A DNA stretch of 64,000 bases, from positions 62,001-126,000 of the forward strand of contig NZ_JABXKP010000021.1 of assembly GCF_017114985.1 (NCBI RefSeq), in the 5' to 3' direction. Below are positions 28,246 through 36,340 of the stretch, in pieces. The notes under the pieces were generated by a model, which saw nothing but the letters and a program-made list of their open reading frames with translations, made no database searches and was not told where the DNA came from. Each line of letters opens with the position of its first letter. Within the stretch, counting starts at the first letter, position 1. The stretch is from Nostoc sp. JL33 (GTDB taxonomy: Bacteria > Cyanobacteriota > Cyanobacteriia > Cyanobacteriales > Nostocaceae). The position numbers were made by a program, and so were the translations under genes.

Positions 28246-28449
28246 TTATTTCATGTTAGCCCTTGCGTCCTTAACTGCGGCAAAGAAAAATAATCCGGTG
28301 AGTGGAATGCTTAATACCAGGATAATTGCCGTAGCTGTGACACCAAAATCTGGTTGTCCGTAACTGAGTTCAAAAATCGAACCTACAGCTGCGATCGCAC
28401 TTACACAAGAACCACCCAAAAATAAACCGCTTTTTGGAGTTAAATACAC
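28246..28449 (-). CDS. Small conserved-looking membrane protein downstream of def (67 aa)
   Basis: A GTG start at 28449 with AGGGGGG upstream lies only 10 bases after the def stop, so the gene is probably translated from the def transcript. Two hydrophobic segments span about residues 8-30 and 37-58, and the C-terminus is basic (AAVKDARANMK). No functional family was recognised. Confidence 0.6.
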   Translation of the reverse strand: MYLTPKSGLFLGGSCVSAIAAVGSIFELSYGQPDFGVTATAIILVLSIPLTGLFFFAAVKDARANMK

Positions 28450-28459
28450 TACTACCCCC

Positions 28460-29023
28460 CTATGCTATTGGTTTCACCGCTTGATACGAGAAGCCATTCT
28501 TAGATAGTTCCTGGACTAAAGTCAAGGAGTTTTCTACACGGTCTACAAATACCACGCCGTTGAGGTGATCCATCTCGTGCTGAATGCAGCGTCCCAAGAG
28601 GTCATTAGCCTTTAATGTCCGGGGACGGCCATACTCGTCTTTATAGGCAATTTCCACGACTTCAGGGCGCTTCACGTCTAGGTATACATTGGGAATACTC
28701 AAGCATCCTTCTTCGGCAACACAGATGTCGCGGCTTACTTGTTTAATGGTGGGGTTAATCAACACCAAAGGCTGATTAGCTGCGTTCTCTGGTTCCAAAT
28801 CGATGACAATTAGTTGTTTGTGAATTCCCACTTGGGGTGCAGCCAAACCAATGCCATCTTTGCTGTACATAGTTTGCAGCATTTCGCGCACCAGTTGGCG
28901 GAGTTCGTCATCTACTTTAGAAATTCGCTTTGCAGGTTGACGCAGCACGCGATCGCCTAAATAATGAAGCTCCAAAGGTGGATTTTTTAACTTTTTTTTC
29001 TCTACAGCAATTTCAGAGGGCAT
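28460..29023 (-). CDS. def: Peptide deformylase
   Basis: The 187-residue enzyme removes the formyl group from N-terminal methionine of new proteins. All three family motifs are visible: GIGLAAPQVG, EEGCLSIP with the metal-binding cysteine, and QHEMDHLNG with the HExxH-type metal ligands and catalytic glutamate. It is followed by a tiny membrane protein gene 10 bases downstream. The upstream region is filled with dispersed repeats. Confidence 0.96.
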   Translation of the reverse strand: MPSEIAVEKKKLKNPPLELHYLGDRVLRQPAKRISKVDDELRQLVREMLQTMYSKDGIGLAAPQVGIHKQLIVIDLEPENAANQPLVLINPTIKQVSRDICVAEEGCLSIPNVYLDVKRPEVVEIAYKDEYGRPRTLKANDLLGRCIQHEMDHLNGVVFVDRVENSLTLVQELSKNGFSYQAVKPIA

Positions 29024-29188
29024 GAGTCTTGATAGCTAGATGGTGAAAATTCCTACTATCTTTATTCTATAAGACTCATATTTGATTTTTGAAATCCACG
29101 TAAAGGAGCCAGTGCTTTGCGGTGAATCCAGCGCTGTAGGCGGGTTTCTTGCCGTAGTGGTGAACCCGAAGGGAGGTTCCCGACGCTC

Positions 29189-29269
29189 ATAGCGTAGCGT
29201 AAAGCCTACGGCATGGCAACTCTTGGAGAGGCTGCGCCAACGCTTAGAGCGACTGTGCGTAGCGTCTGA
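29189..29269. repeat. 81-bp dispersed repeat, copy 1
   Basis: It runs from ATAGCGTAGCGTAAAGCCTA to the GTGCGTAGCGTCTGA end. It is nearly identical to the complement of 54565-54645, differing mainly in a central GGCTGCGCCAA versus CGCTACGCGAA block. Confidence 0.8.
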
Positions 29270-29485
29270 CTCGCTCTAAGCGGCGAGTGCGTCTGGTAGA
29301 GAAGATAACTAAATATAGCCAAAAATCTTTAGTCTACTTCAGTAGACTTTAGCTGAAAGCCAAAGAACTTTAGTTCCAGGCGGGTGAGTCAAGCCGAAAG
29401 TTTTGCTGTTTCTAGGCTTTTGTTGACACCAATGGACAGGTGTACCTCACGTAAACGAGAACCGCTATATCAATCTTAGTTAGAC

Positions 29486-29593
29486 CTAGTACCGCAAGGC
29501 GGAAGTCAAAAATCACGCATTCAAAAGTCAAAAGTATTATGGAATGAGCTTTTTAGGGATTTTAAATGGTTGCTCTATTTCCGGGCGTACTAG
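29486..29593 (-). mobile_element. MITE-like element, copy 2 (108 bp)
   Basis: Relative to copies 1 and 3 it is inverted: it starts CTAGTACCGCAAGGCGGAAG and ends GGGCGTACTAG. Internally it shares the ATAGAGCAACCATTT and CATTCCATAATACTTTTGAC segments with copy 3. Confidence 0.78.
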
Positions 29594-29838
29594 TACCAAT
29601 CTCCAAAATAATTCTAGTGAAGCCACCTTGCACCATCTTTGGAGTCATAATTTTATCTAGGGTTAGGTCATTAAACAGTACTTTTCAAGCTTCTGAGCCT
29701 CACCTAATGTGAAATTGATTATAAGTCGTTTAACAACCCATTTCTTGTTCACGTCTGATTGCAACTAGGATTACTATAAAATATTTTCCTTAGTAAAAAT
29801 ATTTATTAAATCTATTTTTTATTGATGAAAAACTAGAT

Positions 29839-30126
29839 TTAACAATATTTTCTGGCATCCTCACCACATTCATTGACTAAATATAATAAAGACTTAAAAC
29901 GAAGACCAACTACTTGTTCATAGAGGGGGTTCAATTTACACAAAGGTGGAATCTGAAACAAAGTCCGACCGAAAACTGTAACAGTTGTTTCAAAAGGGCA
30001 ACTGGAGGGAATTACTTTGCACAATAGTGTGGCCAAATGATAATTATGTATTTCTATAGCATCAAGTTGATATCGAATTTGGCTTAATAAGTTATTATCT
30101 AAATTGGCTTTATTTGAGAAGTTCAT
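29839..30126 (-). CDS. Mo-dependent nitrogenase C-terminal-domain-like small protein
   Basis: The 95-residue protein ends with IPPLCKLNPLYEQVVGLRF and then YLVNECGEDARKYC. This pattern (IP.LC..NPLYE....LRF...YL..ECGED) is that of the small Mo-nitro_C family found in cyanobacteria. Despite the family name, stand-alone members are not nitrogenase subunits and their role is unknown. No nif genes are nearby. Its flanks are long and A/T-rich. Confidence 0.75.
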   Translation of the reverse strand: MNFSNKANLDNNLLSQIRYQLDAIEIHNYHLATLLCKVIPSSCPFETTVTVFGRTLFQIPPLCKLNPLYEQVVGLRFKSLLYLVNECGEDARKYC

Positions 30127-30525
30127 ATTTCAAATTCCCTTCAATCAATTACTCTTGTTCCTTCTTTAAAATTACAACTATCCTCAGATAGAAAACATCG
30201 TAGAACTACCAAACTATTTTTCAACTTTTTTAAAGTCAGTTTTAAAAGCAGTAAAATTGCTTAGGAACCAGAGCAGGTAGCCAATTGTTACCAATAATTG
30301 TTAGAAGCAACAGTGAGTGTATCTATGGTGAATGGTACGAAGATAACGTAAATGGTCGAGACAGCACCAGGGCCGAGGAGCAGGAAGGAAGTAGCAATGT
30401 ATAAAAGCTGATGTATTGGCAAACTTGGCACTATTGACTATAAATAGTGGTGTTATTGACGCAAAGACGCAAAAACTGAATCTTAACGCCAAGGCGCTAA
30501 GTTCATTCAAATTTTGAGGTGATGT
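30127..30525. other. Intergenic region before ftsX
   Basis: No gene was seen in these 400 bases. A GACGCAAAGACGCAAAAACT repeat (about 30458-30500) resembles the ACGCAAAGACGC family of cyanobacterial STRRs. The ftsX ribosome site GAGGTG lies at its end. Confidence 0.45.
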
Positions 30526-31428
30526 GTGTTTAAATCTCTTACGAAACTTGACTATCTGCTCAAAGAAACTTTCCTGGGTTTGCTGCGGGGAGGTTGGATG
30601 AATTGGGCAGCTATAAGTACTGTAACGGTGTTACTGTTTTTATTCGGCTTGAGCTTGCAAACCTCTTGGCAAGTCGAAAAACTCCTCTATCAGTTTGGTA
30701 GCCAGCTAGAAGTATCAGTTTATCTGCAACCGGATACGCAAATCGAAAGCATTCAGCCACTAATCGCAAAAATGCCAGATGTGGCGGCGATAGAAACCAT
30801 TACCAAAGAGGAAGCTTGGGCTAAGTTAGTTAAGGAAATGAGAATTTCTGATATTGAAGGTGCTACCCAGCAGCTAGGTGAGAATCCTCTGGTTGATGAG
30901 ATGAAGGTGAAAGCGCGTAATTCTCAAGTTGTGCCAACTTTAGCAACGCAGTTGGCTAAGTTGCCAGGAGTTGAGACGGTGCAGTATGTCGATGAAGCAG
31001 TCAAACATATTGCCCAGTTGCACCAAGGTCTGAACTGGATTACTTTAACAATTACGATTATTCTGACTTTAAGTGCGATCGCAGTGACTACCACCACAAT
31101 TCGGCTGATTGTCATGGCGCGACACCAGGAAATTGAAATTATGCAACTAGTGGGAGCAACCAGAGCTTGGATTTACCTCCCGTTTATTTTACAAGGAATT
31201 ACCTTTGGCTTAGTTGGTGGTGCGATCGCTTGGAGTTTCATTTCTGTGATTCAACAGTTTCTCGGTAAGTTGCTAGTCAATCAACCTGAGTTTATCCAAG
31301 TCATCACCAACAGGGTGCAACTCACTACATCAGAAATTTTATTATTGCCCCTGATTCTTTTGAGTTTCGGTGCAGCTGTAGGATTAATGGGAAGCTTATT
31401 TGCTGTCCGACGCTTTGCTAAAGGATAG
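30526..31428 (+). CDS. ftsX: Cell division protein FtsX (ABC transporter-like permease)
   Basis: The 300-residue membrane protein has the FtsX layout: a cytoplasmic N-terminus, a first helix (NWAAISTVTVLLFLFGLSL), and an extracytoplasmic domain of about 120 residues with KEEAWAKLVKEM. Three more helices carry the FtsX domain (VMARHQEIEIMQLVGATRAWI). With FtsE it regulates peptidoglycan hydrolases at the septum. The start is GTG 30526, after GAGGTGATGT. FtsE is not adjacent, which is common in cyanobacteria. Confidence 0.92.
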   Translation: MFKSLTKLDYLLKETFLGLLRGGWMNWAAISTVTVLLFLFGLSLQTSWQVEKLLYQFGSQLEVSVYLQPDTQIESIQPLIAKMPDVAAIETITKEEAWAKLVKEMRISDIEGATQQLGENPLVDEMKVKARNSQVVPTLATQLAKLPGVETVQYVDEAVKHIAQLHQGLNWITLTITIILTLSAIAVTTTTIRLIVMARHQEIEIMQLVGATRAWIYLPFILQGITFGLVGGAIAWSFISVIQQFLGKLLVNQPEFIQVITNRVQLTTSEILLLPLILLSFGAAVGLMGSLFAVRRFAKG

Positions 31429-31677
31429 TCAAAATAATTCATAATTGATAATTACTAATTCATAATTAGTAGCTGACGCAGACTACTTGCTCCACTTGGA
31501 GGGGAACCCCAAGACCACAGTGGCTCATGAATGTGGGGGCTTGAAACAATGATGCTGCGCTTTCCATAATTTCCATAAATAAATCTAGTTGCTCTGTGAC
31601 TATCAATTATGAATTATGAATTATGAATTATGAATTAATTATTCGGGCATAGGTAAAGGACAAAGGAAGAAATCGCT
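31429..31677. repeat. Inverted ATTATGA/TCATAAT heptamer STRR between ftsX and DUF3598 gene
   Basis: TTCATAATTGATAATTACTA units at 31436-31471 face ATTATGAATTATGAATTATG units at 31606-31638, with about 130 bases between them. The gap carries no gene. Confidence 0.65.
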
Positions 31678-32487
31678 ATGAAATCGCAATGGGAATCTTT
31701 TTTGCAGAATCTCGGTGTTTGGGAAGGTTCATTCACCAATTTTTCTCCCCAAGGTATACTTCTCAACGATACTCCTAGTCGTCTTTCCCTAGAAGGTTTG
31801 AACAATAACCAGACAGTGCGTCTAACTTTGAGCCGTTCAGAACAAGATGATGTCATTAGAGAATATAGTTCTGTGGGAGGGGGTCTACTTTTTTTTGAAA
31901 ATGGTTCATTTTCTGAGGGTGTAATTCAGCTAGGGCCATTTTCCGAATTTGGGGCAGAACTTGCTTTGGTTCATGAAAATCGGCGCTTGCGTCTAGTGCA
32001 ACTGTTTGATAAGACCGGTCAGCTAAAGGAATTAATCTTAATTCGAGAACATCTAGCTGGAACCCCAGTAGCAGAACGTCCAACTTTGCAGATAAATGAC
32101 TTGTTGGGAGAATGGCAAGGCCAAGCAGTGACAATATATCCAGATTGGCGATCGCCTGATACTTACTCTACAACTTTGAAATTACAACTTGATGATACTG
32201 GGCGATTAATTCAAAATACTTCTTTTGCAGAACGTACAATTTTCTCAACTGCTACCGTTAAAGACCCGATCATTCTCTTTGACCAAGATCCCCAAAAGCA
32301 GGTACAAGTATTACTTTTACCAGATGGCGCTTCTGCAACTTCTCCTCTCAAGGTACAGTTACGTCAACCTTTATTTCTAGAAGTGGGTTGGTTAATCCAG
32401 CCAAACCGGCGCCAACGGATGATTCGCAGCTACAACGAGAAAGGCGAATGGGTTAGTCTGACATTAGTTACTGAAGAAAGAGTGTAA
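31678..32487 (+). CDS. DUF3598 family protein (lipocalin-like fold expected)
   Basis: The 269-residue soluble protein starts MKSQWESFLQNLGVWEGSFT and has a second copy of the same theme near residue 140 (LLGEWQGQAVTIYPDW). This two-barrel pattern is what I recall for the cyanobacterial DUF3598 family, thought to be calycin-like. The function is unknown; a ligand-binding role is only an inference. It is a single gene with no evident operon partner. Confidence 0.65.
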   Translation: MKSQWESFLQNLGVWEGSFTNFSPQGILLNDTPSRLSLEGLNNNQTVRLTLSRSEQDDVIREYSSVGGGLLFFENGSFSEGVIQLGPFSEFGAELALVHENRRLRLVQLFDKTGQLKELILIREHLAGTPVAERPTLQINDLLGEWQGQAVTIYPDWRSPDTYSTTLKLQLDDTGRLIQNTSFAERTIFSTATVKDPIILFDQDPQKQVQVLLLPDGASATSPLKVQLRQPLFLEVGWLIQPNRRQRMIRSYNEKGEWVSLTLVTEERV

Positions 32488-32513
32488 AAATTTTTGAGAG
32501 TGCGATCGCTTTA

Positions 32514-32807
32514 TTACTCATCTGCTAACCACTTTTCGTAGTTGCAACTCATCAGCTTTTCCTTAACCGAATCAATGACCTCAGATGAAAAAGTCGTCAT
32601 TGAAGCAACTCGGTAAACGTCATTTAAGACAACGTGGTAATCTTTGCCCGTATACTCAGCAACAACTTGAGCTAAACTGCGATCGGACATATTTGTCTAG
32701 AGTATTGACAGCAAAGGTAAATATCTCTGATCATCAATGCCTTGGGGAAAAGCACACTGGATCAACTGATAAGTACTTGCTAAATTGGCTGGGGCTGTCT
32801 TCTGCAT
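32514..32807 (-). pseudogene. Small conserved-looking gene interrupted by an in-frame amber codon
   Basis: On the minus strand an ATG at 32807 opens a frame of 36 residues (MQKTAPANLASTYQLIQCAF...). It meets TAG at 32697-32699 and then continues in the same frame for 60 more codons (MSDRSLAQVVAEYTG... to ...NYEKWLADE) before TAA at 32514. Both halves have balanced, protein-like composition and no frameshift is needed to join them. The simplest reading is one ~97-residue cyanobacterial protein disrupted by a point mutation. The downstream half begins with its own ATG and could be a 58-residue protein. No function is assigned. Confidence 0.65.
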
Positions 32808-32859
32808 AATTCAACTATGTAGATTTACGAAACATAAAAGTTAAAAAGTCTGTCAGCGT

Positions 32860-33435
32860 TTACATCAAAGAACAACGACGTTGCAATGCTTGCTTGAGTA
32901 AAGCTTGATATTCTTTATCCCCAACCCCATAAGCGCCAAATCTTTCCAAATGAGGATTCATCATTTGGGCATCAAAAAACACAAATTTCCTCTGGCGCAA
33001 CCTTTCCACCAACTTTACCATCGCTACCTTCGAGCCTTCAGGAATCCGGTAAAACATCGACTCTCCAATAAAAGCCCCACCAATGACAATCCCTAAAATT
33101 CCCCCAGCTAATTCGTCACCCTGCCAAGTTTCAAAACTAAAAGCATAACCACTCTGGTAAAGTAGCGAATAAATCTCTCGCAATTCCGGTGAAATCCAGG
33201 TTGTCTCTCTGTCAGCACAACCAGCCACCACAGCTTGGAAGTCCCGATTAATCGCCATAGTAAACCGCTCTTGATTCAGAACGCGCTGTAAAGACTTAGG
33301 GTAGCGAAACCGCTCATCCAAAGGAATAAAAGTCCGATCGCGACTTGCGTACCAACTCAGGCGATCGCGCTCATCAGCCATGAGAAAATAGCCTTGTGCA
33401 TAGCCCTCAACAATAGCGGCGATATCATATTGCAT
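32860..33435 (-). CDS. aat: Leucyl/phenylalanyl-tRNA--protein transferase
   Basis: The 191-residue enzyme adds Leu or Phe from aminoacyl-tRNA to proteins with N-terminal Lys or Arg, which marks them for ClpS/ClpAP (N-end rule). Family motifs visible are [15 protein letters not shown], the [13 protein letters not shown] segment and [19 protein letters not shown] 33435 ([17 protein letters not shown]) is preferred to the in-frame start at 33456. It is transcribed divergently from the next small gene. Confidence 0.93.
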   Translation of the reverse strand: MQYDIAAIVEGYAQGYFLMADERDRLSWYASRDRTFIPLDERFRYPKSLQRVLNQERFTMAINRDFQAVVAGCADRETTWISPELREIYSLLYQSGYAFSFETWQGDELAGGILGIVIGGAFIGESMFYRIPEGSKVAMVKLVERLRQRKFVFFDAQMMNPHLERFGAYGVGDKEYQALLKQALQRRCSLM

Positions 33436-33538
33436 AAAATAAATATAAAAAAACACTAGAGAAACGCAATTTGATGCTAACAGTCAACCTCAGCGTTCCT
33501 CAGCGTTTCCCTCCGCGTCCCTCTGCGTTTAAAAAAAA

Positions 33539-33868
33539 ATGACTCAACCAATACCACCCATCACCCTACCACCCCCTGAAAATCCGCAACTCGAAGGTGA
33601 ATGGTTACGAGAACGCTTACAACGGTGGCTAGATACAGAATTTATCCCCGAAGCCGTAAACCAAAATATTGCCCAACGAGCCGCACAGATTTTTGTGCGT
33701 CAACGGATGGAAGGAGAAAACGACCTTGGTTCTCTGGTAATTGCCATTGTCACAGAGATGCAGTCGTATGATTTTTCCAATAGCTTCTATGGAGAGTTTG
33801 CGATCGCCAACGCCGTCAGCGATCTACTCTTAGAAAGTCTGGGAATTGATAAGTGTTGTGGTCAATAA
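33539..33868 (+). CDS. Conserved cyanobacterial protein of unknown function (109 aa)
   Basis: The product is a small acidic, helical protein with a Pro-rich start (MTQPIPPITLPPPENPQLEGEW), then LRERLQRWLDTEFIPEAVNQ and a C-terminal CC pair (IDKCCGQ). No domain name could be assigned, although it looks like a typical single-copy cyanobacterial protein. No clear ribosome site precedes ATG 33539, because the upstream bases are a repeat (CAGCGTTTCCCTCCGCGTCC) and an A-run. Confidence 0.7.
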   Translation: MTQPIPPITLPPPENPQLEGEWLRERLQRWLDTEFIPEAVNQNIAQRAAQIFVRQRMEGENDLGSLVIAIVTEMQSYDFSNSFYGEFAIANAVSDLLLESLGIDKCCGQ

Positions 33869-33875
33869 TATTTTG

Positions 33876-33930
33876 TCATTAGTCCTTTGTTCTTTACCAA
33901 TGACTAATGACTAATGACTCTTGACTACCA
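33876..33930. repeat. Inverted STRR (GTCATTAGTCCTTTG / CTAATGA heptamers)
   Basis: TCATTAG/TCCTTTG units face CCAATGA, CTAATGA and CTAATGA units. They sit between two converging genes and could act as a hairpin. Confidence 0.7.
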
Positions 33931-34227
33931 ACTAGACTTAACAACTCCAGGCAAAAGACCTTCATGCGCCCATTCTCGCAGCACATTCCGAGACAACCCA
34001 AAATCGCGGTAAACACCTCTAGGACGACCAGTCAACCAGCAACGGTTGCGGTGGCGGGTGGGCGCACTATTCCGGGGTAGCTGTTGAATCTTCCGGTGGA
34101 CTTCCAGCTTATCCAGAGGAGATGCTGCACTTCTGAACTCTTCTAAGAGAGCTTCTCGCTTGTCAGCATACTTTTCTATCAACCTGCTGCGCTTTTTCTC
34201 GCGCTCAATCAAGCTCTTTTTTGCCAT
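33925..34227 (-). CDS. rpsN: 30S ribosomal protein S14
   Basis: The 100-residue basic protein has the S14 C-terminal signature [21 protein letters not shown] and lacks the four zinc-binding cysteines, so it is the long zinc-free form. It binds 16S rRNA in the 30S head. It follows nth on the same strand with a 76-base gap. Confidence 0.97.
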   Translation of the reverse strand: MAKKSLIEREKKRSRLIEKYADKREALLEEFRSAASPLDKLEVHRKIQQLPRNSAPTRHRNRCWLTGRPRGVYRDFGLSRNVLREWAHEGLLPGVVKSSW

Positions 34228-34303
34228 ATATTCTCTAACTTTTTTAAAGACAGCATTCTCTATTCTACAGTCTCCCCATCAATTCTGGGGTTACTCGTGT
34301 CGC

Positions 34304-34975
34304 TTACCCTATAACCACTGGCTTATTAGCAGCAGGGCATAAATCGGCAAGCTCACAAGCGATGCAGACGGGAGAGCGTGCTTTACAAATAGCACGACCA
34401 TGATAAATCAGCCGAATTGACCAATTTTCCCAATCAGGCTGCGGCAATAAACCGATTAAATCTTGCTCAATCCGAACAGGGTCTTTTGCTTGAGTTAAAC
34501 CCAAACGTTGGCTGAGGCGCTTGACGTGAGTATCTACTGTCACCCCAACATTAATGCCATAAGCATGAGCAAGAACTACATTTGCTGTCTTCCGCGCCAC
34601 GCCTGGAAGTTTTAATAATTGTTCCATTTGGTTGGGGACAACAGAGTTAAACTCAGCGACAATCATTCGACAGGCGGCTTGAATGTTCTTGGCTTTATTG
34701 TGATAAAACCCAGTTGAACGCACTAAAGTTTCTAATTCTACCAAGTCAGCGATCGCTAAACTCTCAGCATCAGGGAATCTACCAAACAATTCTGGTGTAA
34801 CCTTATTCACCCGCTCATCAGTACACTGAGCAGAGAGAATCGTTGCCACCAACAATTGTACTGGCGTTGAGTAGTTCAAAGAGCAAGTAGCATCTGGATA
34901 AAGATGCTTCAGACGAGCTAAAATTTCTAGCGATCGCTTCTTTAAAGGTAAAACTTTCTTTTCCCGACTCCCCAC
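34304..34975 (-). CDS. nth: Endonuclease III
   Basis: The 223-residue DNA glycosylase/AP lyase excises oxidised pyrimidines. The helix-hairpin-helix LPGVARKTANVVLAHA contains the catalytic lysine, VTVDTHVKRL holds the catalytic aspartate, and the C-terminal C-x6-C-x2-C-x5-C (CKARSPVCIACELADLC) ligates a 4Fe-4S cluster. No ATG is available at the N-terminus. The likely start is GTG 34975, which lies inside a GGGGAGT heptamer run that also provides the only Shine-Dalgarno-like sequence (GGGAG). The rseP stop is 16 bases upstream, so the two are probably co-transcribed with rpsN. Confidence 0.94.
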   Translation of the reverse strand: MGSREKKVLPLKKRSLEILARLKHLYPDATCSLNYSTPVQLLVATILSAQCTDERVNKVTPELFGRFPDAESLAIADLVELETLVRSTGFYHNKAKNIQAACRMIVAEFNSVVPNQMEQLLKLPGVARKTANVVLAHAYGINVGVTVDTHVKRLSQRLGLTQAKDPVRIEQDLIGLLPQPDWENWSIRLIYHGRAICKARSPVCIACELADLCPAANKPVVIG

Positions 34976-34990
34976 TCCCCACTCCCTATC
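34961..34990. repeat. GGGGAGT heptamer STRR at the nth start
   Basis: Three GGGGAGT-type units fill the rseP-nth gap and include the GTG used as the nth start codon. Confidence 0.8.
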
Positions 34991-34991
34991 T

Positions 34992-36092
34992 TCACTGAAA
35001 CAATCTTTGCACCCATTCCAACTGGCTAGTTAATTGAGTAGTTTCTTTAACTATCAGAAAAATTCCTAAGCCTAAGAGTAACACCAAACCGGTTTGCATT
35101 ACACCTTCTTGAATGCGGGCAGGCACAGGCTTACCGCGCAAACCTTCAATCAGCAGAAAAGCGAGTTGTCCGCCATCCAAAGCTGGTAAAGGCAAAATGT
35201 TGATAATAGCCAAGTTAATGCTGATAATTGCGGCAAAAGATAACAGATTTACGCTATTGTCATCAGCTAATTTTGCACCTATTTTGACGATATTAACTGG
35301 CCCAGAAATTTGTCCAGCAGTTTGTTGAAAGTTGGTAATCAACTGTCCAAAACCACTGAGTGTCCCAACAAATAATTGTTCAAACCTGTTAGCAGCAATG
35401 CCGAAAATTTCAAAAGGACTATTAGGACGGCGATAAACTGCTGTAGCATTTGGACTGAGTGCCACACCAACTATACCTTTGCCATCGGCTCCCAGTTTTG
35501 GTGTTAATTTCAGGGTTTTTTGTTGGTTTTCACGCTGAATTTTCAGTTCGATTTGCTGATTGGGATGAGTTTGAATTTCTTTTGTCAGCAAAGGAGTTGA
35601 CTTATCAGAAGCCGGGAGTTCCTGACCGTTCACAGCCAGAATAATATCTCCTTCCCGAATTCCTGCTTGATAGGCAATAGATTCTTGATTAACAGGTTGT
35701 ACGGCGACACCAGCTTGATAGTTTAATTCTTTGGGAACGCCGACAATACCCAATTGCAGAACCAACACCAAGTAGGCAAATATTAAATTTGCGATCACTC
35801 CGGCACTGATGACGATCGCCCGGTCTAAAACTGGACGGTTACGCAGCAGATTTGGGTCATTGGGTGGAACATCGCTATCGGGGTCATCATCGGGAAAGCC
35901 CACAAAGCCGCCCAAGGGAAAGGCGCGGACAGCATATTCGGTTTGTGAACCTTGGTACTTCAAAAGAACTGGGCCAAAACCCAAAGAAAAACGGTTAACG
36001 AGAATGCCTTGAGAACGTGCTGCAACAAAATGTCCCAACTCGTGTACCAAGATCAAAACAGCCAAGACTGCGATCGCTGCTAAAACTGACAT
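34992..36092 (-). CDS. rseP: Site-2 protease RseP family membrane metalloprotease
   Basis: The 366-residue intramembrane protease has the zinc motif HELGHF at residues ~17-22 in the first membrane helix. A PDZ domain spans about residues 125-210 (VQPVNQESIAYQAGIREGDIILAVNG), and the second active-site motif INILPLPALDGG lies in a late helix. Cyanobacterial homologues cleave membrane-bound regulators, for example anti-sigma factors under stress. It is followed closely by nth. A GGGCATT/GGGCATG repeat lies in its upstream region. Confidence 0.93.
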   Translation of the reverse strand: MSVLAAIAVLAVLILVHELGHFVAARSQGILVNRFSLGFGPVLLKYQGSQTEYAVRAFPLGGFVGFPDDDPDSDVPPNDPNLLRNRPVLDRAIVISAGVIANLIFAYLVLVLQLGIVGVPKELNYQAGVAVQPVNQESIAYQAGIREGDIILAVNGQELPASDKSTPLLTKEIQTHPNQQIELKIQRENQQKTLKLTPKLGADGKGIVGVALSPNATAVYRRPNSPFEIFGIAANRFEQLFVGTLSGFGQLITNFQQTAGQISGPVNIVKIGAKLADDNSVNLLSFAAIISINLAIINILPLPALDGGQLAFLLIEGLRGKPVPARIQEGVMQTGLVLLLGLGIFLIVKETTQLTSQLEWVQRLFQ

Positions 36093-36136
36093 AGAGTAAA
36101 TTGTGAAGATATTAAGATACGGTTATCTCCATTCTA

Positions 36137-36173
36137 ATTGGGCATTGGGCATTGGGCATGGGGCATGGGGCAT
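36137..36173. repeat. GGGCATT/GGGCATG heptamer STRR upstream of rseP
   Basis: Four to five tandem units lie in the 36093-36340 gap between rseP and the unknown gene. The frame read across this gap on the plus strand was not accepted as coding. Confidence 0.75.
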
Positions 36174-36340
36174 TATTTCAAGTTAAAAGATGCATTAACA
36201 GTTAGTCAGGTAACTGCTTCTCCTCGTGTAAGGTGCGATCGTGGTTGCGATGATGGAAGGAAGTTGGTCAACTGCTTCACAGGCGAAAAAAGTGGCGGCA
36301 ACAATAATCCAGACTGGATCAAAATCTATAGACGGTAGAG

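Larger units (their letters stand above)
29024..29838. other. Repeat-rich intergenic region
   Basis: These 815 bases hold GC-rich palindromic repeats at 29100-29290 (including an 81-bp copy shared with 54565-54645), a paired CTTTAGTCTACTTCAGTAGACTTTAGCTGAAAG-like hairpin near 29330-29360, and MITE-like copy 2 (29486-29593). No gene is supported. Confidence 0.6.

Noticed and set aside
32585-32809. 74-codon plus-strand frame
   Set aside because: It is the antisense shadow of the amber-interrupted minus-strand gene, and its peptide has no family character.
36138-36338. 66-codon frame upstream of rseP
   Set aside because: It begins in a GGGCATT heptamer run and has no coding character.
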